DNA of 64,000 bases from Pseudoxanthomonas sp. F37 (GTDB lineage Bacteria; Pseudomonadota; Gammaproteobacteria; Xanthomonadales; Xanthomonadaceae). The stretch covers positions 2,418,001 through 2,482,000 of the forward strand of contig NZ_CP095187.1 in the NCBI RefSeq assembly GCF_022965755.1. Direction: 5' to 3'. The notes under the pieces are model-generated. The model saw only the letters and a program-made list of their open reading frames with translations, did not search any database and had not been told where the DNA came from. Both the position numbers and the translations under genes were made by a program. This document shows, one piece after another, positions 1 to 7,837 of this stretch; position 1 is the stretch's first letter; every line of letters begins with the position of its first letter.

Positions 1-325
1 CGCGGCCCAGGCGCACGCCGTGCTCGGCCATCACCGCGTCCGCGATGGCCGGCGCTTCGGCGTGGCAGACCTCGACGGCCGCGGTGGGGCCGCCGGCCTG
101 CATCGCCGCCTGCAGGCGGCCACGCAGGCGACCGCTGAAGGCCTGTGCGGCCGCCTTCGCGCGATCCAGGTCGGGATCGACCGGTGTTGTCCCCCGGGCG
201 CCCTGCCCCGGACCGGCTTGCGCCACGTTCCGGCCCGCGTCACCGGCGGCGCCCGGGGTACATGCGGTGACGGCCCACGCCAGGCAGGCCGCCCACAGCA
301 GGCGATGGAGATGGGATGGACTCAT
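1..325 (-). CDS. DUF3365-family lipoprotein (partial, C-terminus outside window)
   Basis: Last visible gene of the leftward sulfide operon; it runs off the window after about 108 codons. The ATG (325-323) overlaps the RND pump stop codon in an ATGA arrangement, so the two are translationally coupled. Residues 1-22 form a lipoprotein signal ending in V-T-A-C, so the mature protein should be tethered in the periplasm at Cys22. After a Gln/Gly-rich linker the sequence reads VEVCHAEAPAIADAV, typical of the start of DUF3365 (Tll0287-like) domains, a family linked to periplasmic heme-binding or PAS-like sensor modules. Whether this copy keeps a heme motif cannot be judged because the relevant part lies outside the window. 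Role in the operon unknown; a redox sensor or electron-transfer partner is plausible. Confidence 0.7.
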   Translation of the reverse strand, partial: MSPSHLHRLLWAACLAWAVTACTPGAAGDAGRNVAQAGPGQGARGTTPVDPDLDRAKAAAQAFSGRLRGRLQAAMQAGGPTAAVEVCHAEAPAIADAVMAEHGVRLGR

Positions 326-3300
326 GCGTCGGATTCCTTGTGGGCGCGATGCTTCAGGCCGTAGTACAGCAATGGGATCACCACCAGCGTCAACACCGTG
401 GACACCAGGATGCCGAAGATCAGCGAGATCGCCAGGCCGTTGAAGATGGGGTCGTCGAGGATGAAGAACGCACCGGCCATGGCCGCCAGTGCGGTCAGCG
501 CGATCGGCTGCGCGCGCACCGCGCAGGCGTCGACGACCGCCGACTCCAGCGACTGCCCGCGCTGGACCAGATGGTTGATGAAGTCCACCAGCAGGATCGA
601 ATTGCGCACGATGATGCCCGCCAGCGCGATCATGCCGATCATGCTGGTGGCGGTGAACTGCGCGCCCAGCAGGGCGTGGCCCGGCATCACGCCGATCACG
701 GTCAACGGAATGGGCGCCATGATCACCAGCGGCACCGCGTAGTTGCGGAAGTAGGCCACCACCAGCAGGTAGATCAGCACCATGCCGGCCGCGTAGGCGA
801 TGCCCATGTCGCGGAAGGTCTCGTAGGTGATCTGCCACTCGCCGTCCCACTTGATGCCGAAGCCGGTGGTCTCGGGCGGTTGGCGGATGTAGGACTGTCC
901 CACCTGCTGTCCGTCGATGGCGTTGTCCGCCACCTGTCCGACCAGGTCGAACATGCCGTACAGCGGGCTGTCGACCGTGCCGCTCTCGTCGCCCATCACG
1001 TACACCACCGGCAGCAGGTCCTTGTGGTGGATGGCGCCATCCCACCACGTGGACCGCACCTGCACCAGTTCCGACAACGGCACCAGCTGGCCGCTGCCGC
1101 CGCGTACCCGCAGCGCGAGCAGACCGTCGAGCGAGGCCTGGTCGGCCACCGGCAGGCGCAGGCGGATCGGACGCGGGTACTTCGAGCCGCCATCGATCAC
1201 GTGGGTCGCGTCCAGCCCCGACAGGCCCGCGGCGATCGTCTCGGCGATCGCCGACTGCGGCACCCCCAGGCGCGCCGCGCGCACGCGGTCGATCACCAGC
1301 AGGTCGCGGCGTGCGTCGGCTTCCACGCTGGTGTCCACGTCGACGATGCCCTCGGTGGCCAGGAAGCGCTGTTCGAGCGCCCGCGCCACCTGCCGCTGAC
1401 GGGCGTAGTCGGGCCCGTACACTTCGGCGACGATCGGCGACAGGACGGGCGGCCCGGGCGGCACTTCCACCACCTTGACCGACGCGCCGTGGCGACGGCC
1501 GATCGCGTCCACCTGCGGGCGCAACGCGACGGCGATCTCGTGGCTCTTGCGGTCGCGGTCGTGGCGGTCCACCAGGTTCACCTGCAGGTCGCCCACGTTG
1601 GCGCCTTCGCGCAGGTAGTACTGCCGCACCAGCCCGTTGAAGTTGATCGGCGCCGCGGTACCGGCATAGCCCTGGTAGTGCAGGACTTCCGGCGTGCGGT
1701 CCAGCACGCCGGCCAGTTCGGCCAGCAGCGCGTTGGTGTCCTCCAGCGTGCGGCCCTCGGGCAGGTCGACCACGATCTGCAGTTCGGACTTGTTGTCGAA
1801 CGGCAGCATCTTCAGCACCACCAGCTTGAACACCGCCAGGCTGGCCGCCAGCGCCACCAGCGCGGCCATGGCGACGAACAGCAGGCGCCGGCGCCGCGCT
1901 CCCGCGCCGGCATCCAGGAACGGCGTCATCACCCGTTCGAACAGGCGATGCAGGCGCGCGGCCATGGTGCCTTCCGCGTGCCCGTGGGCAGCGCCCCCGC
2001 CCGCATGCGCGGGCGCATGCCGCTTGAGCAGCTTCAGCGACAGCCACGGCGTGACCACCAGTGCGATCATCAGCGACAGCAGCATGCCGACCGAGGCGTT
2101 AATGGGGATGGGCCGCATGTAGGGCCCCATCAGGCCGGTGACGAAGGCCATGGGCATCAGCGCCGCGATCACGGTGAAGGTGGCCAGGATGGTCGGACCG
2201 CCCACTTCGTCCACCGCGGGCGGAATGGCCTGCGCCAGCGACATGCCGCCCTGCGCCATGTGCCGGTGGATGTTCTCGACCACCACGATGGCATCGTCCA
2301 CCAGGATGCCGATGGAGAAGATCAGCGCGAACAGCGAGACGCGGTTGAGGGTGAATCCCATGGCCCACGAAGCGAACAGCGTCACCGCCAGGGTCAGCAC
2401 CACGGCGCTGCCGATGACGATGGCCTCGCGCCGGCCCAGCGCGAACAGCACCAGCAGCACCACCGATCCGGTGGCGAAGACCAGCTTCTTGATCAGCGTC
2501 TGCGCCTTGTCGCTGGCCGTCAGGCCGTAGTCGCGCGTGGTCTCCACCTGGATGCCGTCGGGAATCACGCTGCCACGCAGGGCTTCCACCCGCGCCAGGG
2601 CGGCGGAGGTGATGTCGGCCGCATTGCTGCCCGGCTTCTTGGCGATGGCCAGCGTCACCGCGGGCGCCACGCCACTGGAGGGCCCTGGGCGTTTGGCGGG
2701 CGCCCCGTGCCACGCATAACTCGACGGCGCGTCGGTCGCATCGGTGACCGTCGCCACGTCCTCCAGCCGCACCGGCTGTCCGCCGGCCACGCCCAGCACC
2801 AGGCCGGCCACGTCCGCGCGGTCGGCCAGGAACTGGCCGGAGGTCACCTGTACCACGCCGTCCGCACCGACGCGCTCGCCCGCCTGGCGCGCCAGGTTGG
2901 CGGCCTGCAGGGCCGCAGACAGATCGTTCACCGCCAGGCCATGGCTGGCCAGCCGCGCCGCATCCAGTTGCACCATGACGGCACGCTCCGGCGCGCCGAG
3001 GGTGAACACGTCGCGCGTGCCGGGGATGCGCTTGAGCTCGGTTTCCAGCGTGTGGGCCACTTCGGCCAGGTCGCGCGCGCCGCGCTGCGGATCGTCCGTC
3101 CACAGGGTCAGCGCCATCACCGGCACGTCGTCGATGCCCTTGGGCTTGATGATGGGCTGGCCCACGCCCAGGTTGGCCGGCATCCAGTCCTGGTTGGAGA
3201 ACACCTTGTCGTACAGCCGCACCAGCGCGGGCTGGCGCTTGACGCCCACGTCGAACTCCACCGTCAGCACCGCCATGCCTGGCCGGCTGATGGAGTAGGT

Positions 3301-3573
3301 GTGCTTGATCTGCTCGATCTCGGACAGTTTCTGTTCCAGCGGATAGGTCACCATCTGCTCGACCTGGCGCGCGTCCGCGCCCGGGAACGGCACGATGACG
3401 TTGGCCATGGTGACGTCGATCTGCGGCTCTTCCTCGCGCGGGGTGATCATCACCGCCACCAGTCCCAGCAGCAGGCCGAGCAGCGCGAGGATCGGCGTCA
3501 GCGGGTTGGCCTGGAACGTGCGCGCCAGGCGGCCGGAGATGCCCAGTCGCGGAGGAGTCGGGAGCGATGCCAT
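322..3573 (-). CDS. RND-family efflux pump, inner-membrane permease
   Basis: A 1083-residue AcrB-like proton-driven pump, normal length for the family. The first membrane helix is at about 26-44. The helix-4 proton-relay pair Asp426-Asp427 is present in LVDDAIVVVEN. Around residue 990 the segment GIIVRNSILLVDF stands where AcrB has its catalytic lysine (GLSAKN), so this subfamily uses Arg990. Large periplasmic porter loops follow helices 1 and 7. Its start is one base beyond the stop of the adaptor gene, and its stop overlaps the start of the DUF3365 lipoprotein. No outer-membrane channel gene is adjacent; a TolC-like protein elsewhere may complete the pump. The link to sulfide oxidation genes is contextual; the substrate cannot be read from sequence. 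Confidence 0.93.
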   Translation of the reverse strand: MASLPTPPRLGISGRLARTFQANPLTPILALLGLLLGLVAVMITPREEEPQIDVTMANVIVPFPGADARQVEQMVTYPLEQKLSEIEQIKHTYSISRPGMAVLTVEFDVGVKRQPALVRLYDKVFSNQDWMPANLGVGQPIIKPKGIDDVPVMALTLWTDDPQRGARDLAEVAHTLETELKRIPGTRDVFTLGAPERAVMVQLDAARLASHGLAVNDLSAALQAANLARQAGERVGADGVVQVTSGQFLADRADVAGLVLGVAGGQPVRLEDVATVTDATDAPSSYAWHGAPAKRPGPSSGVAPAVTLAIAKKPGSNAADITSAALARVEALRGSVIPDGIQVETTRDYGLTASDKAQTLIKKLVFATGSVVLLVLFALGRREAIVIGSAVVLTLAVTLFASWAMGFTLNRVSLFALIFSIGILVDDAIVVVENIHRHMAQGGMSLAQAIPPAVDEVGGPTILATFTVIAALMPMAFVTGLMGPYMRPIPINASVGMLLSLMIALVVTPWLSLKLLKRHAPAHAGGGAAHGHAEGTMAARLHRLFERVMTPFLDAGAGARRRRLLFVAMAALVALAASLAVFKLVVLKMLPFDNKSELQIVVDLPEGRTLEDTNALLAELAGVLDRTPEVLHYQGYAGTAAPINFNGLVRQYYLREGANVGDLQVNLVDRHDRDRKSHEIAVALRPQVDAIGRRHGASVKVVEVPPGPPVLSPIVAEVYGPDYARQRQVARALEQRFLATEGIVDVDTSVEADARRDLLVIDRVRAARLGVPQSAIAETIAAGLSGLDATHVIDGGSKYPRPIRLRLPVADQASLDGLLALRVRGGSGQLVPLSELVQVRSTWWDGAIHHKDLLPVVYVMGDESGTVDSPLYGMFDLVGQVADNAIDGQQVGQSYIRQPPETTGFGIKWDGEWQITYETFRDMGIAYAAGMVLIYLLVVAYFRNYAVPLVIMAPIPLTVIGVMPGHALLGAQFTATSMIGMIALAGIIVRNSILLVDFINHLVQRGQSLESAVVDACAVRAQPIALTALAAMAGAFFILDDPIFNGLAISLIFGILVSTVLTLVVIPLLYYGLKHRAHKESDA

Positions 3574-3574
3574 G

Positions 3575-4633
3575 TCAGCCGTCCTTGCGCGCCGCCACCA
3601 GCGCCTGCTGCGCGGCGACCGGATCGGTGGCCACCCTGTCGCCGGGCTTCAGCCCCGAGATCACGTCCACCTGCTCGCCCGCCGCATCACCCAGCCTGAC
3701 CTGGCGCAAGGACAGCCGCCCGTCGCTGAGCACGTACACGGCCGTCACCTCGCCGCGGCGCACCAGCGCGCTGGCGGGAACGCGCGGGAACGCCGCGCCC
3801 TTCACGGCCGGGAACGCCACTTTCGCGGTCAGCCCGGGTTGCGGCGGCACGTCGAGCGCCGGCAGCTGCACGCGGACCCGCACCGCATGGGTGGACGCGT
3901 CCGCGGCCGGAAACACGGTGACGTCGGCGGCGTCGATCCGGCGGCCGTCGTCGAACGTGACCACGGCCGCGGGGTTGGCCCGGATCGCATCGGCTTCCGA
4001 CTGCGGCACCGCCACTTCGATGCGCAGGGCGCCCGGCGCGAACACGGTCATCAGGGTCTGGCCGATGCCGACGCTTTCGCCCGGCTCGACATCGCGGGTG
4101 GCCACGATGCCCGCGTAGGGCGCGCGCACCGTGGTGTAGTCGGTCTGCTGGCCGGCATTGGCCAGTTGGGCGCGGGCAGCATCGCGCGCGGCGGCCGCCG
4201 AATCGCGCGCCATCCGCGCCTGGTCCAGCTGGGCCCTGGAGACGAACTGGTCCTTCGCCAGGTTGGCGTAGCGCCGGTAGTTGGCGTCCGCCTCGGTCGC
4301 GGACGCTTCGGCCGCGCGCAACTGGGCGCGCGCGGCGTCCACGCCGGATTGCTGTTCCACCGCACTGAGCCGCACCAGCACCTCGCCTGCCGCCACGCGG
4401 TCGTTGACGTCGCGCGCCACGGCGACCACGCGCCCGTTCGTCTGCGCCGACAGCGTGGCCTGTCGCACGGCTTCCACCACGCCCTCCCAGGCACGGCCGC
4501 CCGCCGCATCGGCGGCCTGCACCTGAAACGTCTGCAGTCCCTCGATGCGCTCGGGGGGCGTGGCGGGCTGTTCACGCCCGCAGGCGGCAAGCGCGGCCAT
4601 CAGCAACAGCGGCAACAGCGGGCGCGACGACAT
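3575..4633 (-). CDS. RND efflux periplasmic adaptor (membrane fusion protein), lipoprotein
   Basis: A 352-residue HlyD/AcrA-type adaptor that bridges the RND permease to an outer-membrane channel. The N-terminus MSSRPLLPLLLMAALAAC is a lipoprotein signal with lipobox ALAAC at Cys18. The first lipoyl half (SAQTNGRVVAVARDVNDRV), an alpha-helical hairpin rich in Ala, Arg and Gln, the second lipoyl half (TVRAPYAGIVATRDVEPGE) and C-terminal beta-barrel domains follow in the usual order. I chose the ATG at 4633 because it starts the signal peptide; an in-frame GTG at 4648 is possible. The longer ORF up to 4783 is not credible because it overlaps the upstream DUF2892 gene. Co-transcribed with the pump one base downstream. 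Confidence 0.92.
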   Translation of the reverse strand: MSSRPLLPLLLMAALAACGREQPATPPERIEGLQTFQVQAADAAGGRAWEGVVEAVRQATLSAQTNGRVVAVARDVNDRVAAGEVLVRLSAVEQQSGVDAARAQLRAAEASATEADANYRRYANLAKDQFVSRAQLDQARMARDSAAAARDAARAQLANAGQQTDYTTVRAPYAGIVATRDVEPGESVGIGQTLMTVFAPGALRIEVAVPQSEADAIRANPAAVVTFDDGRRIDAADVTVFPAADASTHAVRVRVQLPALDVPPQPGLTAKVAFPAVKGAAFPRVPASALVRRGEVTAVYVLSDGRLSLRQVRLGDAAGEQVDVISGLKPGDRVATDPVAAQQALVAARKDG

Positions 4634-4662
4634 CACGATGCGGCTCACGGCAGGCCTCGCGC

Positions 4663-4866
4663 TTACTTGAATGCGCAGCCGGCGCGTACGCCCAGCTTGC
4701 GGAAGATGATGGCGGCGGGACAGAAGCCGGTAACGCTGGCCTGCAGCATGTTCACGCCGATGAAGACGGTGAACCACAGCCACAGCGGCGAAACGAAGTG
4801 GGCCAGCGCCAGGCTGGCGAGGGTCATCACGCCGGCGAAGGCCAGGACGGCACGGTCGATGTTCAT
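4663..4866 (-). CDS. DUF2892 small inner-membrane protein (YgaP-like membrane domain)
   Basis: A 67-residue protein with an N-terminal MNIDRAVLAFAGV and two membrane helices separated by a short loop, ending in a GCAFK tail. It matches the DUF2892 domain that in YgaP is fused behind a rhodanese domain. Here the DUF2892 part is alone, 32 bp after the SQR stop, while free-standing rhodaneses are encoded across the divergent promoter. This suggests a split YgaP-like arrangement. DUF2892 function is not established; its repeated association with sulfur-transfer genes suggests help with membrane handling of sulfane sulfur, which is inference. Confidence 0.8.
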   Translation of the reverse strand: MNIDRAVLAFAGVMTLASLALAHFVSPLWLWFTVFIGVNMLQASVTGFCPAAIIFRKLGVRAGCAFK

Positions 4867-4898
4867 GAGGGTGTTCTCCGCGAAGTTGGGTGGAGGAA

Positions 4899-6170
4899 TC
4901 AGCGGGTGCGCATGATGCCGAGCAGCTTGAGCACGTATTTCTCGTAGATCGGTTCGGTGTTGCCGGACTTCATCTTCATCAGGAAATACTTCTCGAACGC
5001 GATCTTGGCCACGTGCACCCATTTGCCGACCTTGGCCCAGGTGACGTTGCGCGGCGGGATCTGCGGCAGCGCCACGAAGGCGGCGCCGGTGTCGCCCATG
5101 TCGGCCAGGCAGATCGCGTTCCAGGTCGCCTCGGCGGTGGCGGGCCGGCCTTCCAGCTCGGCCTGGATGTTGTGCGCCACGGCGGTGACCATGGACTCGA
5201 TCATGAAGCCGGTCTTGGGCGCGCCCGTCGGCACCGGCGTAGCTTCCACCGGCGGAATGGCCACGCACACGCCCAGCGAGAAGATGTTGGGATAGGCCGG
5301 GTTGCGCTGGTGCTTGTCGATCAGGATGAAGCCGCGCGGATTGCACAGCCCTTCTCCCTGGCGCACGGCCGGCACGCCGGTGAAGGCCGGCAGCACCATC
5401 GAATACCGGAACGGCAGGGTGTGCATCTTCTTCGGCTGGCCGGCTTCGTCCATTTCGGACACGTCCATTTCGCCGTCGCGCACCGCGGTGATCTTCGCGT
5501 TGGCGATCCACTGGATGTGGCGCTGGCGGAACTCCGATTCCATCATTCCCTTGGAATCGCCGACACCGCCCAGGCCCATGTGTCCGACGTACGGTTCCGG
5601 GCTTACGTAGGTGATCGGCACCCTGTCGCGCAGCCGGCGCTTGCGCAGGTCGCTGTCCAGGATCATGGCGAACTCGTACGCCGGGCCGAAACAGCTGGCC
5701 ATGGGCGCGGCACCCACGACCACCGGCCCCGGGTTGTCGAGGAAGGCCTGGTAGGCCTGCCACGCGGTGGTCGCGTGCGGCGTGGTGCAGATGGACTGGG
5801 TAAAGCCGCCTTCGGGCCCCAGGCCCGGCACTTCATCGAACGCCAGTCGCGGACCCGTCGCGATCACCAGATAGTCGTAGTCGAGGCTGCGCCCGTCGCG
5901 CAGCCGCACCCGGTTGTGTGCGGGCTCGACCCGCTCGGCCCCGGCGCCTTCGAAGGCGATGTTCTTCTTCGCCAGGTAGCGGGCGACCGGCATTTCGACA
6001 TCCGATGGCTTGCGCCAGCCGACGGCGACCCAGGGGTTGGACGGCGTGAACGAGAAGCGGTCGCCCTCCCCGATCACGGTGATGTCCGGCCCCGGGCCGA
6101 GCGTGCCGCGCAGTTCGTAGGCGGCGCTCATGCCACCGATGCCTGCACCCAGTACGACGATGCGTGCCAT
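4899..6170 (-). CDS. sqr: sulfide:quinone oxidoreductase
   Basis: A 423-residue FAD protein that oxidises sulfide to sulfane sulfur and passes electrons to membrane quinone. The N-terminus has the dinucleotide-binding motif VVLGAGIGG. The three redox cysteines known from Acidithiobacillus SQR are all present: Cys128 (SICTTPHA), Cys160 (SCFGPAYEF) and Cys354 (NAICLADMGD). Segments such as TPVPTGAPKTGFMIES and the Trp/Lys-rich C-terminus (KVGKWVHVAKIAFEKYFL) also follow that type. The ATG at 6170 has a good ribosome site (GGGGAAG) and begins exactly at the FAD motif; the longer ORF from 6239 overlaps the promoter. First gene of the leftward operon with DUF2892, RND adaptor, RND pump and DUF3365, under the tandem-palindrome promoter. 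Confidence 0.93.
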   Translation of the reverse strand: MARIVVLGAGIGGMSAAYELRGTLGPGPDITVIGEGDRFSFTPSNPWVAVGWRKPSDVEMPVARYLAKKNIAFEGAGAERVEPAHNRVRLRDGRSLDYDYLVIATGPRLAFDEVPGLGPEGGFTQSICTTPHATTAWQAYQAFLDNPGPVVVGAAPMASCFGPAYEFAMILDSDLRKRRLRDRVPITYVSPEPYVGHMGLGGVGDSKGMMESEFRQRHIQWIANAKITAVRDGEMDVSEMDEAGQPKKMHTLPFRYSMVLPAFTGVPAVRQGEGLCNPRGFILIDKHQRNPAYPNIFSLGVCVAIPPVEATPVPTGAPKTGFMIESMVTAVAHNIQAELEGRPATAEATWNAICLADMGDTGAAFVALPQIPPRNVTWAKVGKWVHVAKIAFEKYFLMKMKSGNTEPIYEKYVLKLLGIMRTR

Positions 6171-6220
6171 GTCTTCCCCTCCAGGTTCGATGGCCGCCCC
6201 CGGCGGGAGTGCCGGTCGGC

Positions 6221-6249
6221 TTGCAATACAAATTAGCATCTACTAATAT
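6221..6249 (+). promoter_or_regulatory. rightward rhodanese/arsR operon promoter
   Basis: -35 TTGCAA (6221-6226), 17-base spacer, -10 TAATAT (6244-6249). It overlaps the leftward sqr promoter almost completely. The predicted start near 6256 gives a short leader before the GGAGG ribosome site at 6269-6273. Confidence 0.65.
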
Positions 6250-6258
6250 TAGCGTCAA
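6230..6258 (-). promoter_or_regulatory. leftward sqr operon promoter
   Basis: Read on the minus strand: -35 TTGACG (6258-6253), a 17-base spacer and -10 TAATTT (6235-6230). Both hexamers fall in or beside the tandem palindromes, so repressor binding would block it. Prediction from spacing and hexamers only. Confidence 0.65.
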
Positions 6259-6263
6259 CTAAT
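6232..6263. promoter_or_regulatory. tandem operator palindromes, candidate BigR/SqrR-type site
   Basis: Two perfect inverted repeats of the form ATTAG-N6-CTAAT lie back to back at 6232-6247 and 6248-6263. They sit in an AT-rich island in GC-rich DNA and cover the spacers and -10 regions of both divergent promoters. The ArsR-family sensor encoded at 6665 is the obvious candidate ligand. The palindromes are seen directly; the assignment is inference from position and from the known AT-rich palindromic sites of BigR/SqrR repressors. Confidence 0.75.
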
Positions 6264-6278
6264 GTATTGGAGGCATCC

Positions 6279-6668
6279 ATGGCACGCACCGTCCAGGATC
6301 TGGTGGCCGAGGCACGCGGCCGCATCGAAGAGATCGCGCCCGGACAGCTCGCCGCGCAGGGCGACTGCATCCTGATCGATGTGCGCGAACCGGCCGAGTA
6401 CGCGCAGGGCCACCTGCCGGGCGCGGTCAACCTGCCGCGCGGCGTGCTGGAATTCCAGATCCATGCGCATCCGGCGATGGCCTGCACCGCCAGCCAAGCG
6501 CTGGCCGTACCCGACCGCGCGCTGGTGCTCTACTGCCTCACCGGCGGACGCTCGGCGTTGGCGGCCGACAGCCTGCAGGCGCTGGGCTTTACCCGCGTGC
6601 GCTCGCTTGCCGGCGGGCTCACGGCGTGGCGCAATGCCGGCCATCCCCTGACCCCGGAACCCGCATGA
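6279..6668 (+). CDS. rhodanese-like sulfurtransferase
   Basis: A 129-residue single-domain rhodanese. An N-terminal helical extension of about 25 residues precedes the domain, which has the CH2A-like DVREPAEYAQGHLPGAVNLPRG. The active-site loop is CLTGGRS with catalytic Cys86. The ATG at 6279 follows GGAGG by five bases; an upstream in-frame TTG at 6267 lies before the ribosome site and is rejected. Its stop overlaps the ArsR start (ATGA), so enzyme and sensor are co-translated. Expected role: move sulfane sulfur made by SQR to thiol or sulfite acceptors. Confidence 0.9.
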   Translation: MARTVQDLVAEARGRIEEIAPGQLAAQGDCILIDVREPAEYAQGHLPGAVNLPRGVLEFQIHAHPAMACTASQALAVPDRALVLYCLTGGRSALAADSLQALGFTRVRSLAGGLTAWRNAGHPLTPEPA

Positions 6669-7027
6669 CCCGCAGCCCCTCCACGTCCACGTTCGACATC
6701 GCCGCCATGCAGGCGCATGCGGGCGAGGCGGCGCAACTGCTCAAGGCCCTGGCCAACGAAAAGCGGCTGCAGATACTCTGCCTGCTGACCGCGGGCGAGC
6801 GCTCGGTGGGCGACATCAATGCCCTGCTCGACCTCAGCCAGTCCGCGCTGTCGCAGCACCTGGCCGTGCTGCGCGAAGAAGGCCTGGTGCAGACGCGCCG
6901 CGAGGCCCAGAACGTGTTCTACGCGCTGATGCCGGGGCCGGCCGCGCAGGTCATGCTGACGCTGCACGGCATCTACTGCGCACCGGCGGCGGCGCCCGCG
7001 CCCCGGCAGCGCGCGCGGAGATCGTGA
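6665..7027 (+). CDS. bigR: ArsR-family sulfide/persulfide-responsive repressor (BigR/SqrR type)
   Basis: A 120-residue winged-helix repressor. The recognition region reads SVGDINALLDLSQSALSQHLAVLREEGLV, typical of ArsR. It contains just two cysteines, Cys39 in helix 2 (LQILCLL) and Cys105 in the C-terminal helix (HGIYCAP). These correspond to the pair that forms a disulfide or polysulfide link in BigR and SqrR, which release DNA when sulfide or persulfide is present. The ArsR/SmtB metal-site CVC motif is absent. The gene is coupled to the rhodanese upstream and to a second rhodanese downstream. Likely autoregulated through the tandem palindromes. The symbol is by analogy. Confidence 0.85.
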   Translation: MTRSPSTSTFDIAAMQAHAGEAAQLLKALANEKRLQILCLLTAGERSVGDINALLDLSQSALSQHLAVLREEGLVQTRREAQNVFYALMPGPAAQVMLTLHGIYCAPAAAPAPRQRARRS

Positions 7028-7392
7028 TGCTGGACGTGCTGAAGGCCCTGTTCGGCCGCCGCGGGGCACAGGTTTCTCCGCAGGAGGCGGTCGCGTGCAT
7101 CAACCGCGGAGCCGCCCTGGTCGACGTGCGCGAACGGGGCGAGTTCGCACGCGGCCATGCGCACGGCGCCTGCCACATCCCGCTGGGCGAGCTGCGCGCC
7201 GGCGGCGCTGCGCTGCTGGATGCGCGCCTCCCCGCCGGTACGCGCGAGGTGGTCCTGGCCTGCCAGAGCGGCCTGCGCTCGCGCGTGGCCCAGGCCCTCC
7301 TGTCCGGCGACTCCGCGCGCACCTACCTCAATCTGGCCGGTGGCATGAGTGCGTGGCAGAGCCACGGCCTGCCCATCGTGCGACACGACTGA
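7027..7392 (+). CDS. rhodanese-like sulfurtransferase, second copy
   Basis: A 121-residue rhodanese with DVRERGEFARGHAHGACHIPLGE and an active-site loop CQSGLRS (Cys79). The ATG at 7027 overlaps the ArsR stop (TGATG); a GTG at 7024 would add one residue. The active loop differs from that of the first rhodanese (CLTGGRS), suggesting different acceptors. Third gene of the rightward sulfide operon. Confidence 0.88.
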   Translation: MLDVLKALFGRRGAQVSPQEAVACINRGAALVDVRERGEFARGHAHGACHIPLGELRAGGAALLDARLPAGTREVVLACQSGLRSRVAQALLSGDSARTYLNLAGGMSAWQSHGLPIVRHD

Positions 7393-7415
7393 TCCGACAA
7401 CCACAAGGTATTCCC

Positions 7416-7772
7416 ATGTCCAGTGCAGACCGCTATCAGGAACTGACCACCCGCATCAACCGTCACCTCGGCCCCTTCCGCACGGCGGCGCCGGAGGTGA
7501 TGCAGGGCTTCGGCGCCATGGCGCGCGGCGCGATGGCCGCCGGCGCGCTCGACGAGAAGACCAAGGAGCTGATCGCCATGGCGATCGGCGTGGCCGCGCG
7601 CTGCGACGGCTGCCTGGGCTTCCATGCCAAGGCGCTGGTGCGCCTGGGCGCCACGCCCGAGGAATTCCAGGACATGCTGGGCGTCGCCGTCTACATGGGC
7701 GGTGGTCCGTCGCTGATGTATGCGGCGCATGCACTGGAAGCGTTCGAGGAGTTCTCCGCCAGGGCGTCCTGA
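7416..7772 (+). CDS. carboxymuconolactone decarboxylase / AhpD-like protein
   Basis: A 118-residue all-helical protein of the AhpD-like fold. The redox motif CxxCxxxH is intact: Cys63, Cys66 and His70 in RCDGCLGFH, after the helix ELIAMAIGVAA. In AhpD-type proteins this dithiol reduces partner thiols or peroxides. It sits 23 bp after the second rhodanese and before the persulfide dioxygenase-like gene, so a thiol or persulfide reductase role is reasonable but unproven. Start ATG at 7416; the longer ORF from 7095 overlaps the rhodanese in another frame. Confidence 0.85.
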   Translation: MSSADRYQELTTRINRHLGPFRTAAPEVMQGFGAMARGAMAAGALDEKTKELIAMAIGVAARCDGCLGFHAKALVRLGATPEEFQDMLGVAVYMGGGPSLMYAAHALEAFEEFSARAS

Positions 7773-7837
7773 GAACGCTTGGCCGGATGCGTGCGGGCTG
7801 CCATGATGGCCCGCCGCAACCCGCCAGGAGCCCTGCC

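Noticed and set aside
316..3699. A 1127-codon plus-strand open frame opposite the RND pump
   Set aside because: Rich in His, Arg, Gln and Asp with no domain, and wholly antisense to an intact RND permease; a typical shadow of GC-rich codon use.
4663..5763. A 366-codon minus-strand frame joining part of sqr to the DUF2892 gene
   Set aside because: Only the last 67 codons are real; the rest is an out-of-frame reading of sqr.
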